A stretch of 64,000 nucleotides of DNA from Sulfurovum sp. XGS-02 (lineage in GTDB: Bacteria > Campylobacterota > Campylobacteria > Campylobacterales > Sulfurovaceae): contig NZ_CP093312.1 in NCBI RefSeq assembly GCF_023213175.1, positions 1,922,001 through 1,986,000 of the forward strand, read 5' to 3'. Shown in pieces: positions 18,389-28,050 of this stretch. Under the pieces are notes generated by a model. It worked only from the letters and a program-made list of their open reading frames with translations, was not told where the DNA came from and ran no database searches. Position 1 is the first letter of the stretch; each line of letters begins with the position of its first letter. Both the position numbers and the translations under genes were made by a program.

Positions 18389-19417
18389 ATGCAAAAAGAT
18401 CTAAAAGTGGTGATGCCCGCAGAATGGGAAAAACAGCGTGCCGTACTCTTGTCCTTTCCTCATGAAGAGACAGATTGGCATGATCCCGATAACGCAGCAG
18501 AATTGGAAGCCAGTCTCTCACCGTTCATACGTATTGCCCAGGCTATTGCTTATGGAGAAGCGGTTTACATTATCTGTAAAGAGAAAGAAAAAATTTCAAA
18601 ACTATTCTGTTCCACACGGAATATGACTTTCATTGAGATAGCTACCAATGATACCTGGATACGTGACTATGGATACATCAGTATAAAAGAGAATGATGAA
18701 GTCAAACTACTTGACTTCACTTTTGATGGTTGGGGCGGTAAATTTGAAGCCTCTCTTGACAATGCTGTCAACACTGCTTTACATAAAAAAGGATACCTTG
18801 GTACGACGCCTCTTGAACAGATCGATTTTGTACTTGAGGGAGGCTCCATAGAGAGTGATGGAGAGGGAACCATTCTCACCACCTCAACCTGCCTTTGCAA
18901 CCCAAACAGAAACGGCGGGCTTAGCAAACAGGAGATAGAAGAGAAACTGCATGCCTATCTAGGTGCACGGCGGGTTTTATGGCTGGACCATGGCTATCTT
19001 GCAGGTGATGATACTGACAGTCACATTGACACTTTGGCCAGGTTTGTCAACAAAACGACCATCATGTATGTCAAGTGTGAAGATACAAAAGATGAACACT
19101 ACAAAGCACTGCAACAGATGGAAAAACAACTTCAAAGCTTTACCACAGCAGAGGGGGAATCCTATACATTGATCCCACTTCCGATGTGTGAAGCAAAATA
19201 CAATAATGAAGGGGAAAGACTGCCGGCAACCTATGCCAACTTCCTCATTAGCAATGATGCACTGATATACCCTACCTACGATGATAAAAATGACACGAAA
19301 GTAGGGGAGATCTTTAAAGAGGTATTTCCTGACAGAGAGATCATTCCTGTCAATTGTTTAAAACTGATAGAACAAGGCGGGAGTCTGCACTGTTCTACCA
19401 TGCAGATAGTATATTAA
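18389..19417 (+). CDS. aguA: Agmatine deiminase
   Basis: Converts agmatine to N-carbamoylputrescine. The 342-residue protein has the N-terminal [17 protein letters not shown], the guanidino-binding NDTWIRDYG, the catalytic HIDTLARFV and the closing cysteine loop [10 protein letters not shown]. It is followed after 11 bases by the amidase that completes putrescine synthesis. It is divergent from alr with 40 bases between the starts. A ribosome site AAGGGAC precedes the ATG. Confidence 0.95.
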   Translation: MQKDLKVVMPAEWEKQRAVLLSFPHEETDWHDPDNAAELEASLSPFIRIAQAIAYGEAVYIICKEKEKISKLFCSTRNMTFIEIATNDTWIRDYGYISIKENDEVKLLDFTFDGWGGKFEASLDNAVNTALHKKGYLGTTPLEQIDFVLEGGSIESDGEGTILTTSTCLCNPNRNGGLSKQEIEEKLHAYLGARRVLWLDHGYLAGDDTDSHIDTLARFVNKTTIMYVKCEDTKDEHYKALQQMEKQLQSFTTAEGESYTLIPLPMCEAKYNNEGERLPATYANFLISNDALIYPTYDDKNDTKVGEIFKEVFPDREIIPVNCLKLIEQGGSLHCSTMQIVY

Positions 19418-19428
19418 AAAGGATTCTT

Positions 19429-20301
19429 ATGAAAACAGCACTGATCCAACAAGCCTACCATGGCAGTAAAGAACACACCCTTCAAGTCACAGTAGAGAAG
19501 ATAAAAGAAGCTGCACAAAGCGGTGCCGAGCTTGTTGTTTTACAAGAACTTCACCAGACAGAGTATTTCTGTCAGAGTGAAGATACAACATTTTTTGATT
19601 ATGCCGCTCATTTTGAATCTGATGTAGCATTTTGGGGGAATATTGCAAAAGAGCACAGTGTTGTTCTGGTCACTTCGCTTTTTGAAAAACGTGCAGCAGG
19701 CCTCTACCATAACACAGCCGTGGTCTTCGAAAAAGATGGTTCTGTTGCAGGTAAATACAGAAAAATGCACATCCCTGATGATCCCGGGTTCTATGAAAAA
19801 TTTTACTTTACCCCAGGAGATCTCGGTTTTGACCCCATACAAACTTCTGTAGGGAAACTGGGTGTACTGGTATGCTGGGACCAATGGTACCCAGAAGCAG
19901 CGCGTGCCATGACACTCAAAGGGGCAGAGATACTTATCTATCCTACGGCAATTGGCTGGTTTGACGCAGACAGTGAAGAGGAAAAGGCTAGACAGCTTGA
20001 CAGCTGGATCACCATACAACGCTCTCATGCCATAGCCAACGGCTTACCTGTAGTCAGCTGTAACCGTGTAGGCTTTGAGGCGGACAGTGCCGGTGTGATG
20101 GCCGGTACACGTTTTTGGGGCAACTCTTTTATATGCGGTTCACAAGGAGAGATGATCGTACACGCGGATGACAAAAGCGAAACGATCCTCTATGCAGAGA
20201 TCGAACATGCGCGTACCAAAGAAGTACGTGATATCTGGCCGTTTTTACGTGACAGACGTATAGAGGAGTATGGCTGTTTACTCAAAAGATATTGTGACTA
20301 G
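19429..20301 (+). CDS. aguB: N-carbamoylputrescine amidase
   Basis: A nitrilase-superfamily enzyme (290 residues) that hydrolyses N-carbamoylputrescine to putrescine, CO2 and ammonia. The catalytic triad is visible: Glu in VLQELHQTEYF, Lys in GKYRKMHIPDDP and Cys in VLVCWDQWYPE. With the upstream aguA it makes a complete agmatine-to-putrescine route. An arginine decarboxylase would be needed elsewhere in the genome. The start at 19429 follows AAAAGGATTCTT. Confidence 0.94.
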   Translation: MKTALIQQAYHGSKEHTLQVTVEKIKEAAQSGAELVVLQELHQTEYFCQSEDTTFFDYAAHFESDVAFWGNIAKEHSVVLVTSLFEKRAAGLYHNTAVVFEKDGSVAGKYRKMHIPDDPGFYEKFYFTPGDLGFDPIQTSVGKLGVLVCWDQWYPEAARAMTLKGAEILIYPTAIGWFDADSEEEKARQLDSWITIQRSHAIANGLPVVSCNRVGFEADSAGVMAGTRFWGNSFICGSQGEMIVHADDKSETILYAEIEHARTKEVRDIWPFLRDRRIEEYGCLLKRYCD

Positions 20302-20339
20302 AGATTTTTTCGCATGTGCATGTATGGATCAAGATAGAT

Positions 20340-20906
20340 CTAATTTCGCTCGAACCACCACATAAATGCAAACATGAGGCCTGGCGTTTTTGCGATACTT
20401 TCATCATAGAGGAATTTCTTTGCTTCATCTGTAGGCAGATAGACAACCTCTATCTGTTCATGGTCCACACCACCGCCTTCACTCACTTTCATATGCTCCT
20501 CGACTTCTGCAAAATAGAGTGTCTGTTTACTTCCTGCAAAGCCCACCGAAGTGTGAAAAGAGGTGATCTTTTCGATATTTGAAAGAGGGATATCATAGCC
20601 GCACTCCTCTTCTACCTCTTCTTTCACAATTTCTGCCAGAGAAAGTTCTTTATCTACAATACCTGCACACAGTTCTACGGTCATACCTTTTTTGTTGTTC
20701 AAGTACACAGCAGGACGAAACTGTTTCACCAAAATAAATGATCTCTTTTCTTTATGGTAAAGAAGAATGGAAACACTGTCATGTGCTTCAACTATCTCCC
20801 ATGATTTTGGGATACCTTCTTGTTCGTAGGTGGCAAATGCTGTGGAAATAAATTTGGCATTGACCAAAGGCTGAAGTTTAAAGTGCTTGATCTTGTTTTC
20901 CATCAT
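20340..20906 (-). CDS. Nudix hydrolase (NUDT14/ADP-ribose pyrophosphatase-like)
   Basis: A 188-residue Nudix protein. The box region is ELCAGIVDKELSLAEIVKEE, continuing to VEEECGYDI, which fits the E-E-x2-E-E-x-G core although the usual Arg is replaced by Glu or Lys. The spacing with the VDK insertion resembles eukaryotic and bacterial NUDT14-type nucleoside diphosphate-sugar pyrophosphatases. The likely reaction is cleavage of an NDP-sugar or ADP-ribose to NMP plus sugar phosphate. The start (ATGATG) lies within the last codons of the upstream M23 peptidase gene, which suggests coupling. Confidence 0.82.
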   Translation of the reverse strand: MMENKIKHFKLQPLVNAKFISTAFATYEQEGIPKSWEIVEAHDSVSILLYHKEKRSFILVKQFRPAVYLNNKKGMTVELCAGIVDKELSLAEIVKEEVEEECGYDIPLSNIEKITSFHTSVGFAGSKQTLYFAEVEEHMKVSEGGGVDHEQIEVVYLPTDEAKKFLYDESIAKTPGLMFAFMWWFERN

Positions 20907-22173
20907 CTACCCCCATACTTGTTCGTTCACATCCATCCCAGATAAAAGGTGTACTTTTTTCTTTGAGATATGCCAAAAGTTTTTCTTTATTCTCTTCTGC
21001 GTTCTTGATCACGACCTTTTTGTATTTTGTTTTCGTCACATCTTTATATTCAGTGATTCTCTTTAAAACGGTATCTTTGATCGATGTTTTTCGCAGTACT
21101 TTCATCGGGTTTATCCATCTTCCATTTTTTTTCATACCAAAATGCAAATGAGGTCCTGTACTTCGTCCCGTACTCCCGACATACCCTATGATCTGTCCTT
21201 TCTTCACGTGTTGCCCTCTTTTGACACGTATACGGCTTTGATGCGCATAAAGTGATTCATACCCTCCGGGATGTCTGATCTTCACCACTTTTCCATACCC
21301 GCCCAAACGGCCGGAAAAACTCACCTTCCCTGCATTGACCGCAAGAAGGGGTGTTCCTCTTCTTGCGCCAAAATCCGTACCATGATGCGGACGGTACCGT
21401 TTCAATATCGGATGATATCTTCTATGACTGAATGAGGAAGTGATACGAACATGACGTAATGGCATACCAAAACGTGACGAGGTGCTTTTTACAGGAACCC
21501 TACGGGTATAAGTTACCTTTTCCTTACCTTTCACCGTATAGGCTTGAGACTTTTTCGTACTCTTGTAGCCGTAGCCCTCTTCATCTGCATAGATAAACTG
21601 ACGTTTTTTTCTTGATTCATGCAACGCTATTTTAACATAGGGCATAGTGTGCGGTTGGCCCATTCTCGTCTTTTGTGAATAGATGAAAGAGACTTTATCT
21701 CCCTTTTGAAACTTTCTTGTATTTACCGCACCTTTAAAAAGTTGCCCGATCTTATCTGCGAGTGAAGGATGATGCAATGCATTGTTTACATCTGTATAAA
21801 GATTTGTTTCTATCGTAACCGTAGCACCGTGTTCTTTCTCTTTATACTCTATAGGGATAATATCGAAACTGTACACATCGCTGTCGTGCTTTTTAGCCAG
21901 CCTTATCTGCATCTCCTCACCTATCGGGATCAATACCTGTTCCAGTGTACCATTGTTATCTTTTAATTCATAATAAAGTTGATCACCTTCTATTTCGGAG
22001 AGAAACTGGATATCTGCTTTTGAAATATCATTGAGTATCTCTTTAGAGATCTCTTTGGAATCTAAATACTCTGAAAATGTTTTCCCTTTTTCCCAATGTC
22101 CAAGCGTTACTTTCGCACCAAATAAGGAACTTGATATCAAGATCCACACCACTATATTTTTAAGACTACCCAT
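20878..22173 (-). CDS. M23 family peptidoglycan DD-metallopeptidase, Csd3/HdpA-like
   Basis: A 431-residue exported peptidase with an N-terminal signal peptide ending near FGAKV. It has a long N-terminal inhibitory or substrate domain and a LytM catalytic domain with zinc ligands in HHGTDFGARRGTP and HLHFGM. A Lys-rich tail follows. Helicobacter Csd3 (HP0506), which sets cell shape by trimming cross-links, has the same layout and, from memory, the same neighbours (pgbA and glcD genes). The C-terminus overlaps the Nudix gene by 29 bases. The ribosome site is weak. Confidence 0.85.
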   Translation of the reverse strand: MGSLKNIVVWILISSSLFGAKVTLGHWEKGKTFSEYLDSKEISKEILNDISKADIQFLSEIEGDQLYYELKDNNGTLEQVLIPIGEEMQIRLAKKHDSDVYSFDIIPIEYKEKEHGATVTIETNLYTDVNNALHHPSLADKIGQLFKGAVNTRKFQKGDKVSFIYSQKTRMGQPHTMPYVKIALHESRKKRQFIYADEEGYGYKSTKKSQAYTVKGKEKVTYTRRVPVKSTSSRFGMPLRHVRITSSFSHRRYHPILKRYRPHHGTDFGARRGTPLLAVNAGKVSFSGRLGGYGKVVKIRHPGGYESLYAHQSRIRVKRGQHVKKGQIIGYVGSTGRSTGPHLHFGMKKNGRWINPMKVLRKTSIKDTVLKRITEYKDVTKTKYKKVVIKNAEENKEKLLAYLKEKSTPFIWDGCERTSMGVDDGKQDQAL

Positions 22174-22316
22174 TCTTTAACATTCATCCCTACTTCTTAG
22201 TTGGATATTATTATAACTTAAGTAGGTTAATCTACCCGCTATACTAAAAACATCAATAAACTTTTACTATATTGCTTGTATAATCAATACCATTATTTAA
22301 CACTTAAAGGACCGCT

Positions 22317-23000
22317 ATGCACAAAATAGCTCTTATTGCGCTACTCTCTTTACCGCTGTTTGCAGATTTTTTCCCGCAAACCGTGAACACTTCTGTCAAA
22401 TATGTAAAAGGAGATACCATTACACTGAACAAACAATTTCCTGTCAATGGTATGAGTGGTGTTGTGATACATAATTACGGCAATGGCCTCACAGCTATTA
22501 CAAGTCGCATTGCCCAAACTTCATCGAATGAATCCGTGGCATTGGTGAGTAAAGATATCCTCCATCATGATAAACTTCCTACCATCAAAACACCTATTTC
22601 AGTGAAAGACAAGGTCATTGGCGGATACCTTTATAACAATGTGCTTCTTTTGGCACCGGATGCAGATACCTATGCGAAGATCACTTCTGAACATACCAAA
22701 AAATGGATACATCCAGATCTCTTTGCCCTCTATCTTTCTGTTGAAGGAGAAGAGAAGCCAACAAGAGAGAACCTTGCGCGTTTTGCAAAAAAATATCAAG
22801 TAGGACTTGTCTATATCGTACGTAAGAACTCGGCTGTACTTTTAGACCCTATTTCTGAAAAAATAGTCTCTGAAAAGTCAATGAAAGGTCTTCCTGCCAA
22901 AGGGTCATTCCCTTTTTATATGCGCTTTAAACAACGTGATTCTGGATGGTTCGGCAGTGACGTTAAGGGTAACTATTACCATACAATGAAATCTTTATAA
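22317..23000 (+). CDS. Plasminogen-binding protein PgbA N-terminal-domain protein
   Basis: A 227-residue exported protein starting with a signal peptide (MHKIALIALLSLPLFA). The following VNTSVKYVKGDTITLNK and VVIHNYGNGLTAITSRIAQT segments resemble the N-terminal domain of Helicobacter PgbA/PgbB. The lysine-rich C-terminal region responsible for plasminogen binding there is absent, and the protein ends after MRFKQRDSGWFGSDVKG. In this probably free-living organism the role is likely a general envelope function. A TATAAT at 22279-22284 and the ribosome site AAAGGA support the start. glcD follows after 13 bases. Confidence 0.7.
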   Translation: MHKIALIALLSLPLFADFFPQTVNTSVKYVKGDTITLNKQFPVNGMSGVVIHNYGNGLTAITSRIAQTSSNESVALVSKDILHHDKLPTIKTPISVKDKVIGGYLYNNVLLLAPDADTYAKITSEHTKKWIHPDLFALYLSVEGEEKPTRENLARFAKKYQVGLVYIVRKNSAVLLDPISEKIVSEKSMKGLPAKGSFPFYMRFKQRDSGWFGSDVKGNYYHTMKSL

Positions 23001-23013
23001 ATGGAACTATGTC

Positions 23014-24402
23014 ATGTTAGATAAAAAACATATACAATATTTTGAAACACTCGTCGGAAAAGAGAATGTCTACAGCGATAAAGCACACCTGATCGCATAC
23101 TCTTATGATGCTACACGTACACGCTATGAACCTGAAGCTGTTATCTTTCCAAGAGATGAAGCGGATGTCAGTGCCATACTCAAATACTGTAACGAACATC
23201 AGATCGTCATCACACCAAGAGGAGCCGGTTCAGGGTTTACAGGGGGTGCACTTCCATCTCAAGGCGGTATCACTTTGGGGATGGAAAAGCATATGAACAA
23301 GATCCTTGAGATCGATATGGAAAACATGGTAGCCGTAGTACAGCCGGGTGTGATCAATATGGACCTGCAAAAAGCGGTTGAAGAGGTAGGACTTTTCTAT
23401 CCGCCTGACCCTGCCAGTGAACAGTACTCTACTCTGGGTGGGAACGTCAGTGAAAATGCTGGGGGAATGCGTGCGGCGAAGTACGGTCTTACCAAAGACT
23501 ATGTCATGGCCCTTCGTGCCGTACGTCCAAACGGTGACATCATCCGTGCAGGAAAACGTACCATCAAAGATGTGGCCGGTTATAATATCGCGGGTATCCT
23601 CATTGCAAGTGAAGGAACATTGGCTGTGATCACAGAGATCACTGTGAAGCTCATTCCTAAACCTAAATTTACCAAAGCCTATATGGGTATCTTCCCTTCA
23701 GTGGATGATGCGATGAATGCGGTGTTCAAATCACTTGCAGCAGGTGCGAATCCTGTGGCGATGGAGTTCATGGATGACCTCGTGGTCCAAGCGCTCAAAG
23801 AGAAACTGGGCATCAAACTGCCAGAAGATGCGGGTGCACTTCTCATCGGTGATGTGGACGGGAACGTGATAGAAGAAGTAGAGTTTCAGCTGGAGACCTT
23901 GGAAAAATCATTTAAAGAGAATGGTGCTCAGGATTTCATCGTTGCACATGATGCCCAAAAGAGGGATGAACTTTGGTATGCAAGACGTAATGCCTCCCCA
24001 TCTATCACGATCTTTGGAAGCAAAAAACTCAATGAAGATATCTCTGTGCCAAGAAGTATGCTGCCTGAGGCCCTGGAGCGTATCTACGCAGTAGGAAATA
24101 AATATGGCTTTAAAGTGCCATGTTTCGGACATGCAGGTGATGGGAATATCCATGTCAATGTCATGGTAGATGGTTCAGACGAAAAACAACTTCATGACGG
24201 ACACCAGGCGATAGAAGAGATCTTCGAGCTTGTAGTAGAGATGGGAGGGACACTGAGCGGTGAACATGGTATCGGTACCAGTAAAGCACCGTTCATGAAC
24301 ATCGCGTTCAATGAGGTAGAACTTGATCTCTTCAAAAGTATTAAACAGGCTTTTGACCCGAACAACATACTCAATCCTGGGAAAATGGGGTTACCGCAGT
24401 AA
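23014..24402 (+). CDS. glcD: FAD-linked oxidase, GlcD/D-lactate dehydrogenase type
   Basis: A 462-residue flavoprotein of the vanillyl-alcohol oxidase fold. The FAD-binding segment PRGAGSGFTGGALPSQGGI lies near residue 70, LGGNVSENAGGMRAAKYG near residue 140, and the C-terminal metal and substrate block CFGHAGDGNIHVNV near residue 370. It ends FDPNNILNPGKMG. Members oxidise glycolate or D-lactate and pass electrons to a (Fe-S) subunit. No such subunit is adjacent; the candidate is the gene at 634-1938. It lies in the PgbA-GlcD pair also known in Helicobacter. Confidence 0.92.
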   Translation: MLDKKHIQYFETLVGKENVYSDKAHLIAYSYDATRTRYEPEAVIFPRDEADVSAILKYCNEHQIVITPRGAGSGFTGGALPSQGGITLGMEKHMNKILEIDMENMVAVVQPGVINMDLQKAVEEVGLFYPPDPASEQYSTLGGNVSENAGGMRAAKYGLTKDYVMALRAVRPNGDIIRAGKRTIKDVAGYNIAGILIASEGTLAVITEITVKLIPKPKFTKAYMGIFPSVDDAMNAVFKSLAAGANPVAMEFMDDLVVQALKEKLGIKLPEDAGALLIGDVDGNVIEEVEFQLETLEKSFKENGAQDFIVAHDAQKRDELWYARRNASPSITIFGSKKLNEDISVPRSMLPEALERIYAVGNKYGFKVPCFGHAGDGNIHVNVMVDGSDEKQLHDGHQAIEEIFELVVEMGGTLSGEHGIGTSKAPFMNIAFNEVELDLFKSIKQAFDPNNILNPGKMGLPQ

Positions 24403-24458
24403 TTGCAGACCCTCTTCCGGATTTTCCTTTAGAAGTATGACAATTTTATGAAAAGATC

Positions 24459-24475
24459 CCCGTGTTTCTCACGGG
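24459..24475 (+). other. Hairpin just ahead of the BrkB-like gene
   Basis: CCCGTG (24459-24464) and CACGGG (24470-24475) form a 6-bp GC stem with a 5-base loop, 8 bases before the GGAGG ribosome site. It could be a weak glcD terminator or a leader structure; no T-tract follows. Confidence 0.4.
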
Positions 24476-24491
24476 AGTTACGGAGGAATCA

Positions 24492-25331
24492 ATGAGCATG
24501 CAAATCAATCCTCAATTCAAAAAAATCCTCAAAACCTATTACATCTTTTTACGTGATTTCCTCAGCGATCTTTTTGATAGCAGATTGGGACATTATGCAT
24601 CCAGTTTGAGCTGGAGTACCCTCTTCTCTATCATCCCTTTCCTGGTAATTATGCTTGCAATTTTTACTACCATGCCCCTGTTTCATGCCATGTATGCGAA
24701 AGTAGAAAAACTTATTTTTGACAACCTTCTGCCTACGGACTCCAAAGTCATTATGGAGTACCTCAATACCTTTGTAGAAAACTCAGACAAACTCGGCTAT
24801 ATAGGGGCATTCTATGTGGTATTTGCCGCAGTCATGTTTTTCAAAGACTATGATTATATCGTGAATGACATCTTTTCAACACCCAAACGGACGATCTGGC
24901 AAGCCATAAAAACCTACATTTTACTTCTCATCACCATACCTGCGATGATGGCTGCCTCTTTTTATCTCTCTGCATTCATACAAGGGTATCTGGATAAAAG
25001 CAGTATCACCAGTATTATACACCTCTACGAAATCATCCCCTATTTCATCGTCTGGATGATGTTCTACATCGCCTACCAACTCTCTCCTCATACCCGTATA
25101 GAGGTCTCTGCTGCACTGGGAAGTTCTTTCATCGCCTCCCTTGTATGGTATCTTTCCAAAAGTGCTTTCGTCTTCTATGTCGTGCACAATAAGACCTATG
25201 CAAGTATCTATGGGAGTATCAGTATTGTACTTTTTTTCTTTTTATGGATCTATATCTCATGGGCGATCTTTATCCATGGGCTCAAATTTTGTGCGCTACT
25301 GAACAAAAATGAAGAGATAGAGCATATATGA
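24492..25331 (+). CDS. YihY/BrkB family inner-membrane protein
   Basis: A 279-residue membrane protein of the YihY/virulence factor BrkB family (once misnamed ribonuclease BN). It has about six hydrophobic segments. The conserved region ASSLSWSTLFSIIPFLVI follows an amphipathic N-terminus, and the last helix contains YGSISIVLFFFLWIYISWAI. The function of the family is not established. The start at 24492 is set by the ribosome site ACGGAGGAATCA; a GTG at 24462 is in frame but lies in a hairpin. The 3' end overlaps the convergent comEC gene by 36 bases. Confidence 0.86.
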   Translation: MSMQINPQFKKILKTYYIFLRDFLSDLFDSRLGHYASSLSWSTLFSIIPFLVIMLAIFTTMPLFHAMYAKVEKLIFDNLLPTDSKVIMEYLNTFVENSDKLGYIGAFYVVFAAVMFFKDYDYIVNDIFSTPKRTIWQAIKTYILLLITIPAMMAASFYLSAFIQGYLDKSSITSIIHLYEIIPYFIVWMMFYIAYQLSPHTRIEVSAALGSSFIASLVWYLSKSAFVFYVVHNKTYASIYGSISIVLFFFLWIYISWAIFIHGLKFCALLNKNEEIEHI

Positions 25332-26570
25332 AGAAGCCCCTCCCCACACTGACCAAAAAAGTTTTTTACTCCATATAGCCCCTATGGATATGCCTATATA
25401 CCCAACTGTTGCCCATAGAGGGAAAAGTGACTCTGTACTGATGTTTGGCAGTGTGAACAAGGCTAACAGAACTGTATCAAAAAGACTGCCATACCCCAAT
25501 AGATGTAAGAGCATCACAAAAGGATAGAAAGGGACGAACAGCAGTGAAAGCAGAGGGGATAAAAACTGATATCCACTCGTTACAGGGAAAACAGTATGTA
25601 CGATCGGGAGCATCAGAATGAAAATACCCAGAGGTATCAACAGTAAAGTGATCACCCATGCATGTAGTCCTTTACTATGCTGTAACAATAAAAAGATATA
25701 AAATACCCCTGCCACAGAGAGTCCGAAGCTCAAAGAAACCAACAAAGAAGGAAAGAGTGCCACAAGCAGCAGAATGATCGTAGTCAAGAAGGTAAAACTC
25801 AGCAGTTCCATCCCCAACAGAAGAACCATCCATCCGACCAGTACCATCGCGTAAGAACGCAGTAGCGAAGGCGGGAAATCGACAAACCATAAATACACAC
25901 CCAGAAGTATCATCGCCACGGCTCCCACATCAGTGAGTGCATGACGGTAAGGAAAGAAGTGTTGCTGCAGGGGTCTATAGAGTAACAAAAGCAACCCATA
26001 GACCAATCCCCACAGTATCCCCAGATGAAATCCGCTCAAGGCAACCAGATGACTGACACCGAGCATACTGATCTTTTCTCTTAACGCTTTCTCCAAAAAG
26101 GTAGCAAAAAATATCGCATTGTAAAATGATCCTAGAGAAGTATTTTCATGTTGTGAAGCCACTTTTTCCAATAGGATCTCTTTAAAGCTTGAAGGAAGAA
26201 GTTCCCGGGCTTTTATGCGACTGTTCACATAAAAGGTACCCAGATAGTCACTAAAAGATATCCTCTCATTGGGGAATAGCTGCAGACGCAGACGTTTATG
26301 ATCGAATTTCTCTTGAGTGTAGTTTGTTATATAAAAGGTCAAACCCTCTTCACTTCGAAGCTTAAGCACTTGGTAGTGTTGATCACCTTTGGACTTTTGA
26401 TACACATTCAATACATTTGCATGCGTATAATAAAAAGGTTTTGATATGAAATCTTGATAGGAGTGATATTCAAAAAAGAGCCGGATTACTATCACACATA
26501 GAAAAAAGAGGGCCGCCCAGATGAATGTTCTCTTTTCTGGGAATAGTTTTGGTTTTTCTAATTGCACCAA
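25296..26570 (-). CDS. comEC: ComEC/Rec2 family DNA uptake channel, short form
   Basis: A 424-residue polytopic protein with the competence domain signature KISMLGVSHLVALSGFHLG near residue 175 and a string of hydrophobic helices. It has an N-terminal OB-like periplasmic part (residues 50-110). The C-terminal metallo-beta-lactamase domain of Bacillus ComEC is absent, as is usual in Helicobacter and Campylobacter. It should carry single-stranded DNA across the inner membrane in natural transformation. It sits directly downstream of dnaB, as in H. pylori. Confidence 0.87.
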   Translation of the reverse strand: MVQLEKPKLFPEKRTFIWAALFFLCVIVIRLFFEYHSYQDFISKPFYYTHANVLNVYQKSKGDQHYQVLKLRSEEGLTFYITNYTQEKFDHKRLRLQLFPNERISFSDYLGTFYVNSRIKARELLPSSFKEILLEKVASQHENTSLGSFYNAIFFATFLEKALREKISMLGVSHLVALSGFHLGILWGLVYGLLLLLYRPLQQHFFPYRHALTDVGAVAMILLGVYLWFVDFPPSLLRSYAMVLVGWMVLLLGMELLSFTFLTTIILLLVALFPSLLVSLSFGLSVAGVFYIFLLLQHSKGLHAWVITLLLIPLGIFILMLPIVHTVFPVTSGYQFLSPLLSLLFVPFYPFVMLLHLLGYGSLFDTVLLALFTLPNISTESLFPLWATVGYIGISIGAIWSKKLFWSVWGGASSYMLYLFIFVQ

Positions 26571-26619
26571 GGCTCCTCCAAAGTGAACTCTCTTGAGAGT
26601 AAATAGATTCTAGTGCACC

Positions 26620-28050
26620 CTATATAGCAGGTAACTCTATATTTCCTGTATTCAAAGGAATATCAGCATCTTCATACTCTATTTCAAAAGCCGGTCCTGT
26701 TGGAGCATCCACAAAACGTGTAAAGTTCTTTTGGAAAATAAGGTTGACGGTACCTGTAGGCCCGTTTCTCTGTTTCCCTATGATGATCTCGGCATCCTCT
26801 TCAGGTTTTTTTCTAAACTCGGAGGTATACTCTTTCCCTTCCGCTTTGGCTTTCATCTCTTTTTCTTTCTCTTGCGCCTCACGATAGACATCATCACGGT
26901 ATACAAAAAGGATAATATCGGCATCCTGTTCTATAGCTCCGGACTCACGCAGGTCAGAAAGCATAGGACGCTTGTTATCTCTACTCTCCACACCACGGTT
27001 AAGCTGAGAGAGTGCTAAAATAGGTATCTGAAGTTCTCTGGCCAACTGCTTAAGCCCTCTTGAGATCTCAGAGACTTCCTGTTGTCTTCCTTCACGACCT
27101 TCACCACTCATCAGCTGCAGGTAATCTATAATCGCTACTGATATCTCGGGATGTTGTGCTTTGAGTTTGCGAAGTTTACTGCGCACATGGTGTATGGTCG
27201 CATATCCACCGTCATCCACAAAGAGTTTTTTCGAGGCGATATCCTGTGTCGCGGCTGCAAGATCACTCCACTGTTCATCTTTAAGGTCTCCTACTCGCAG
27301 CGCTTGAAGCGGTATGGAGGTTTTGGCAGAAAGCATTCTGAGCATAAGCTGCTCTGCCGGCATTTCCAGTGAGAAAAAAGCCACCCCTTCGTTACGCTCT
27401 ATCGCTTTGAGTGCCATGTTAAGTACAAAGGCTGTTTTCCCCATCGCAGGACGTGCAGCGATGATCACCAGGTCTCCTTTACCAAAGCCAGATGTCCTCT
27501 CATTGAGGTTTCTAAATCCTGTATCTGTACCGATGAGTTTGGAGTTCCCTAATGCTTTTAAACGCTCTATCTCCCCCATCATAGAGAGTGTGATCTCTTT
27601 GGATTCTCTAAAATCATCAGAAGTTGAATTCTGTGTGATCTCATAAAGCTTTTTCTCTACCAGGTTCATCACATCTTCAGCCGGCAGGTCATCTTCTATC
27701 GTGACCTTCTTGATCTCTGTGGCAAGTGTGGCCAAAGCCCTTTTGCTTGATTTTGCCTTGATCTCTTGAAGATAGGCCGCTGTATTGGTAATAGGGTTTG
27801 CGGAAAGCAGATCCAGCATTGCCACTTCATCGAACTTGCCCATGGCATTGAGTTTTGCACGCAAAAACTCATCATCCAATGGTTTCTCTTCTACACTGAG
27901 CTCTTCCATCGCAGCAAAGACATGCTGGTGAAAAGGCAGATAGAAATCGTGTGGTTTCAGCTTCGCTGCGATCTCTTCATAGGTTTCAGGATCAAAAATA
28001 ATTGCAGAGAGTACTGCTCTTTCGATGTTCAGGTTGTACATGTTTTCCAT
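26620..28050 (-). CDS. dnaB: Replicative DNA helicase DnaB
   Basis: A 476-residue hexameric helicase that unwinds DNA ahead of the replisome. It has the N-terminal primase-interaction domain (starting NIERAVLSAIIFDPETYEEIA), a linker helix and a RecA-type motor with Walker A AARPAMGKTAF near residue 205, Walker B VAIIDYLQLM and the arginine-finger region KQRNGPTGTVNLIF. No intein interrupts it. The ATG overlaps the ispG stop (TAATG). Confidence 0.97.
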   Translation of the reverse strand: MENMYNLNIERAVLSAIIFDPETYEEIAAKLKPHDFYLPFHQHVFAAMEELSVEEKPLDDEFLRAKLNAMGKFDEVAMLDLLSANPITNTAAYLQEIKAKSSKRALATLATEIKKVTIEDDLPAEDVMNLVEKKLYEITQNSTSDDFRESKEITLSMMGEIERLKALGNSKLIGTDTGFRNLNERTSGFGKGDLVIIAARPAMGKTAFVLNMALKAIERNEGVAFFSLEMPAEQLMLRMLSAKTSIPLQALRVGDLKDEQWSDLAAATQDIASKKLFVDDGGYATIHHVRSKLRKLKAQHPEISVAIIDYLQLMSGEGREGRQQEVSEISRGLKQLARELQIPILALSQLNRGVESRDNKRPMLSDLRESGAIEQDADIILFVYRDDVYREAQEKEKEMKAKAEGKEYTSEFRKKPEEDAEIIIGKQRNGPTGTVNLIFQKNFTRFVDAPTGPAFEIEYEDADIPLNTGNIELPAI

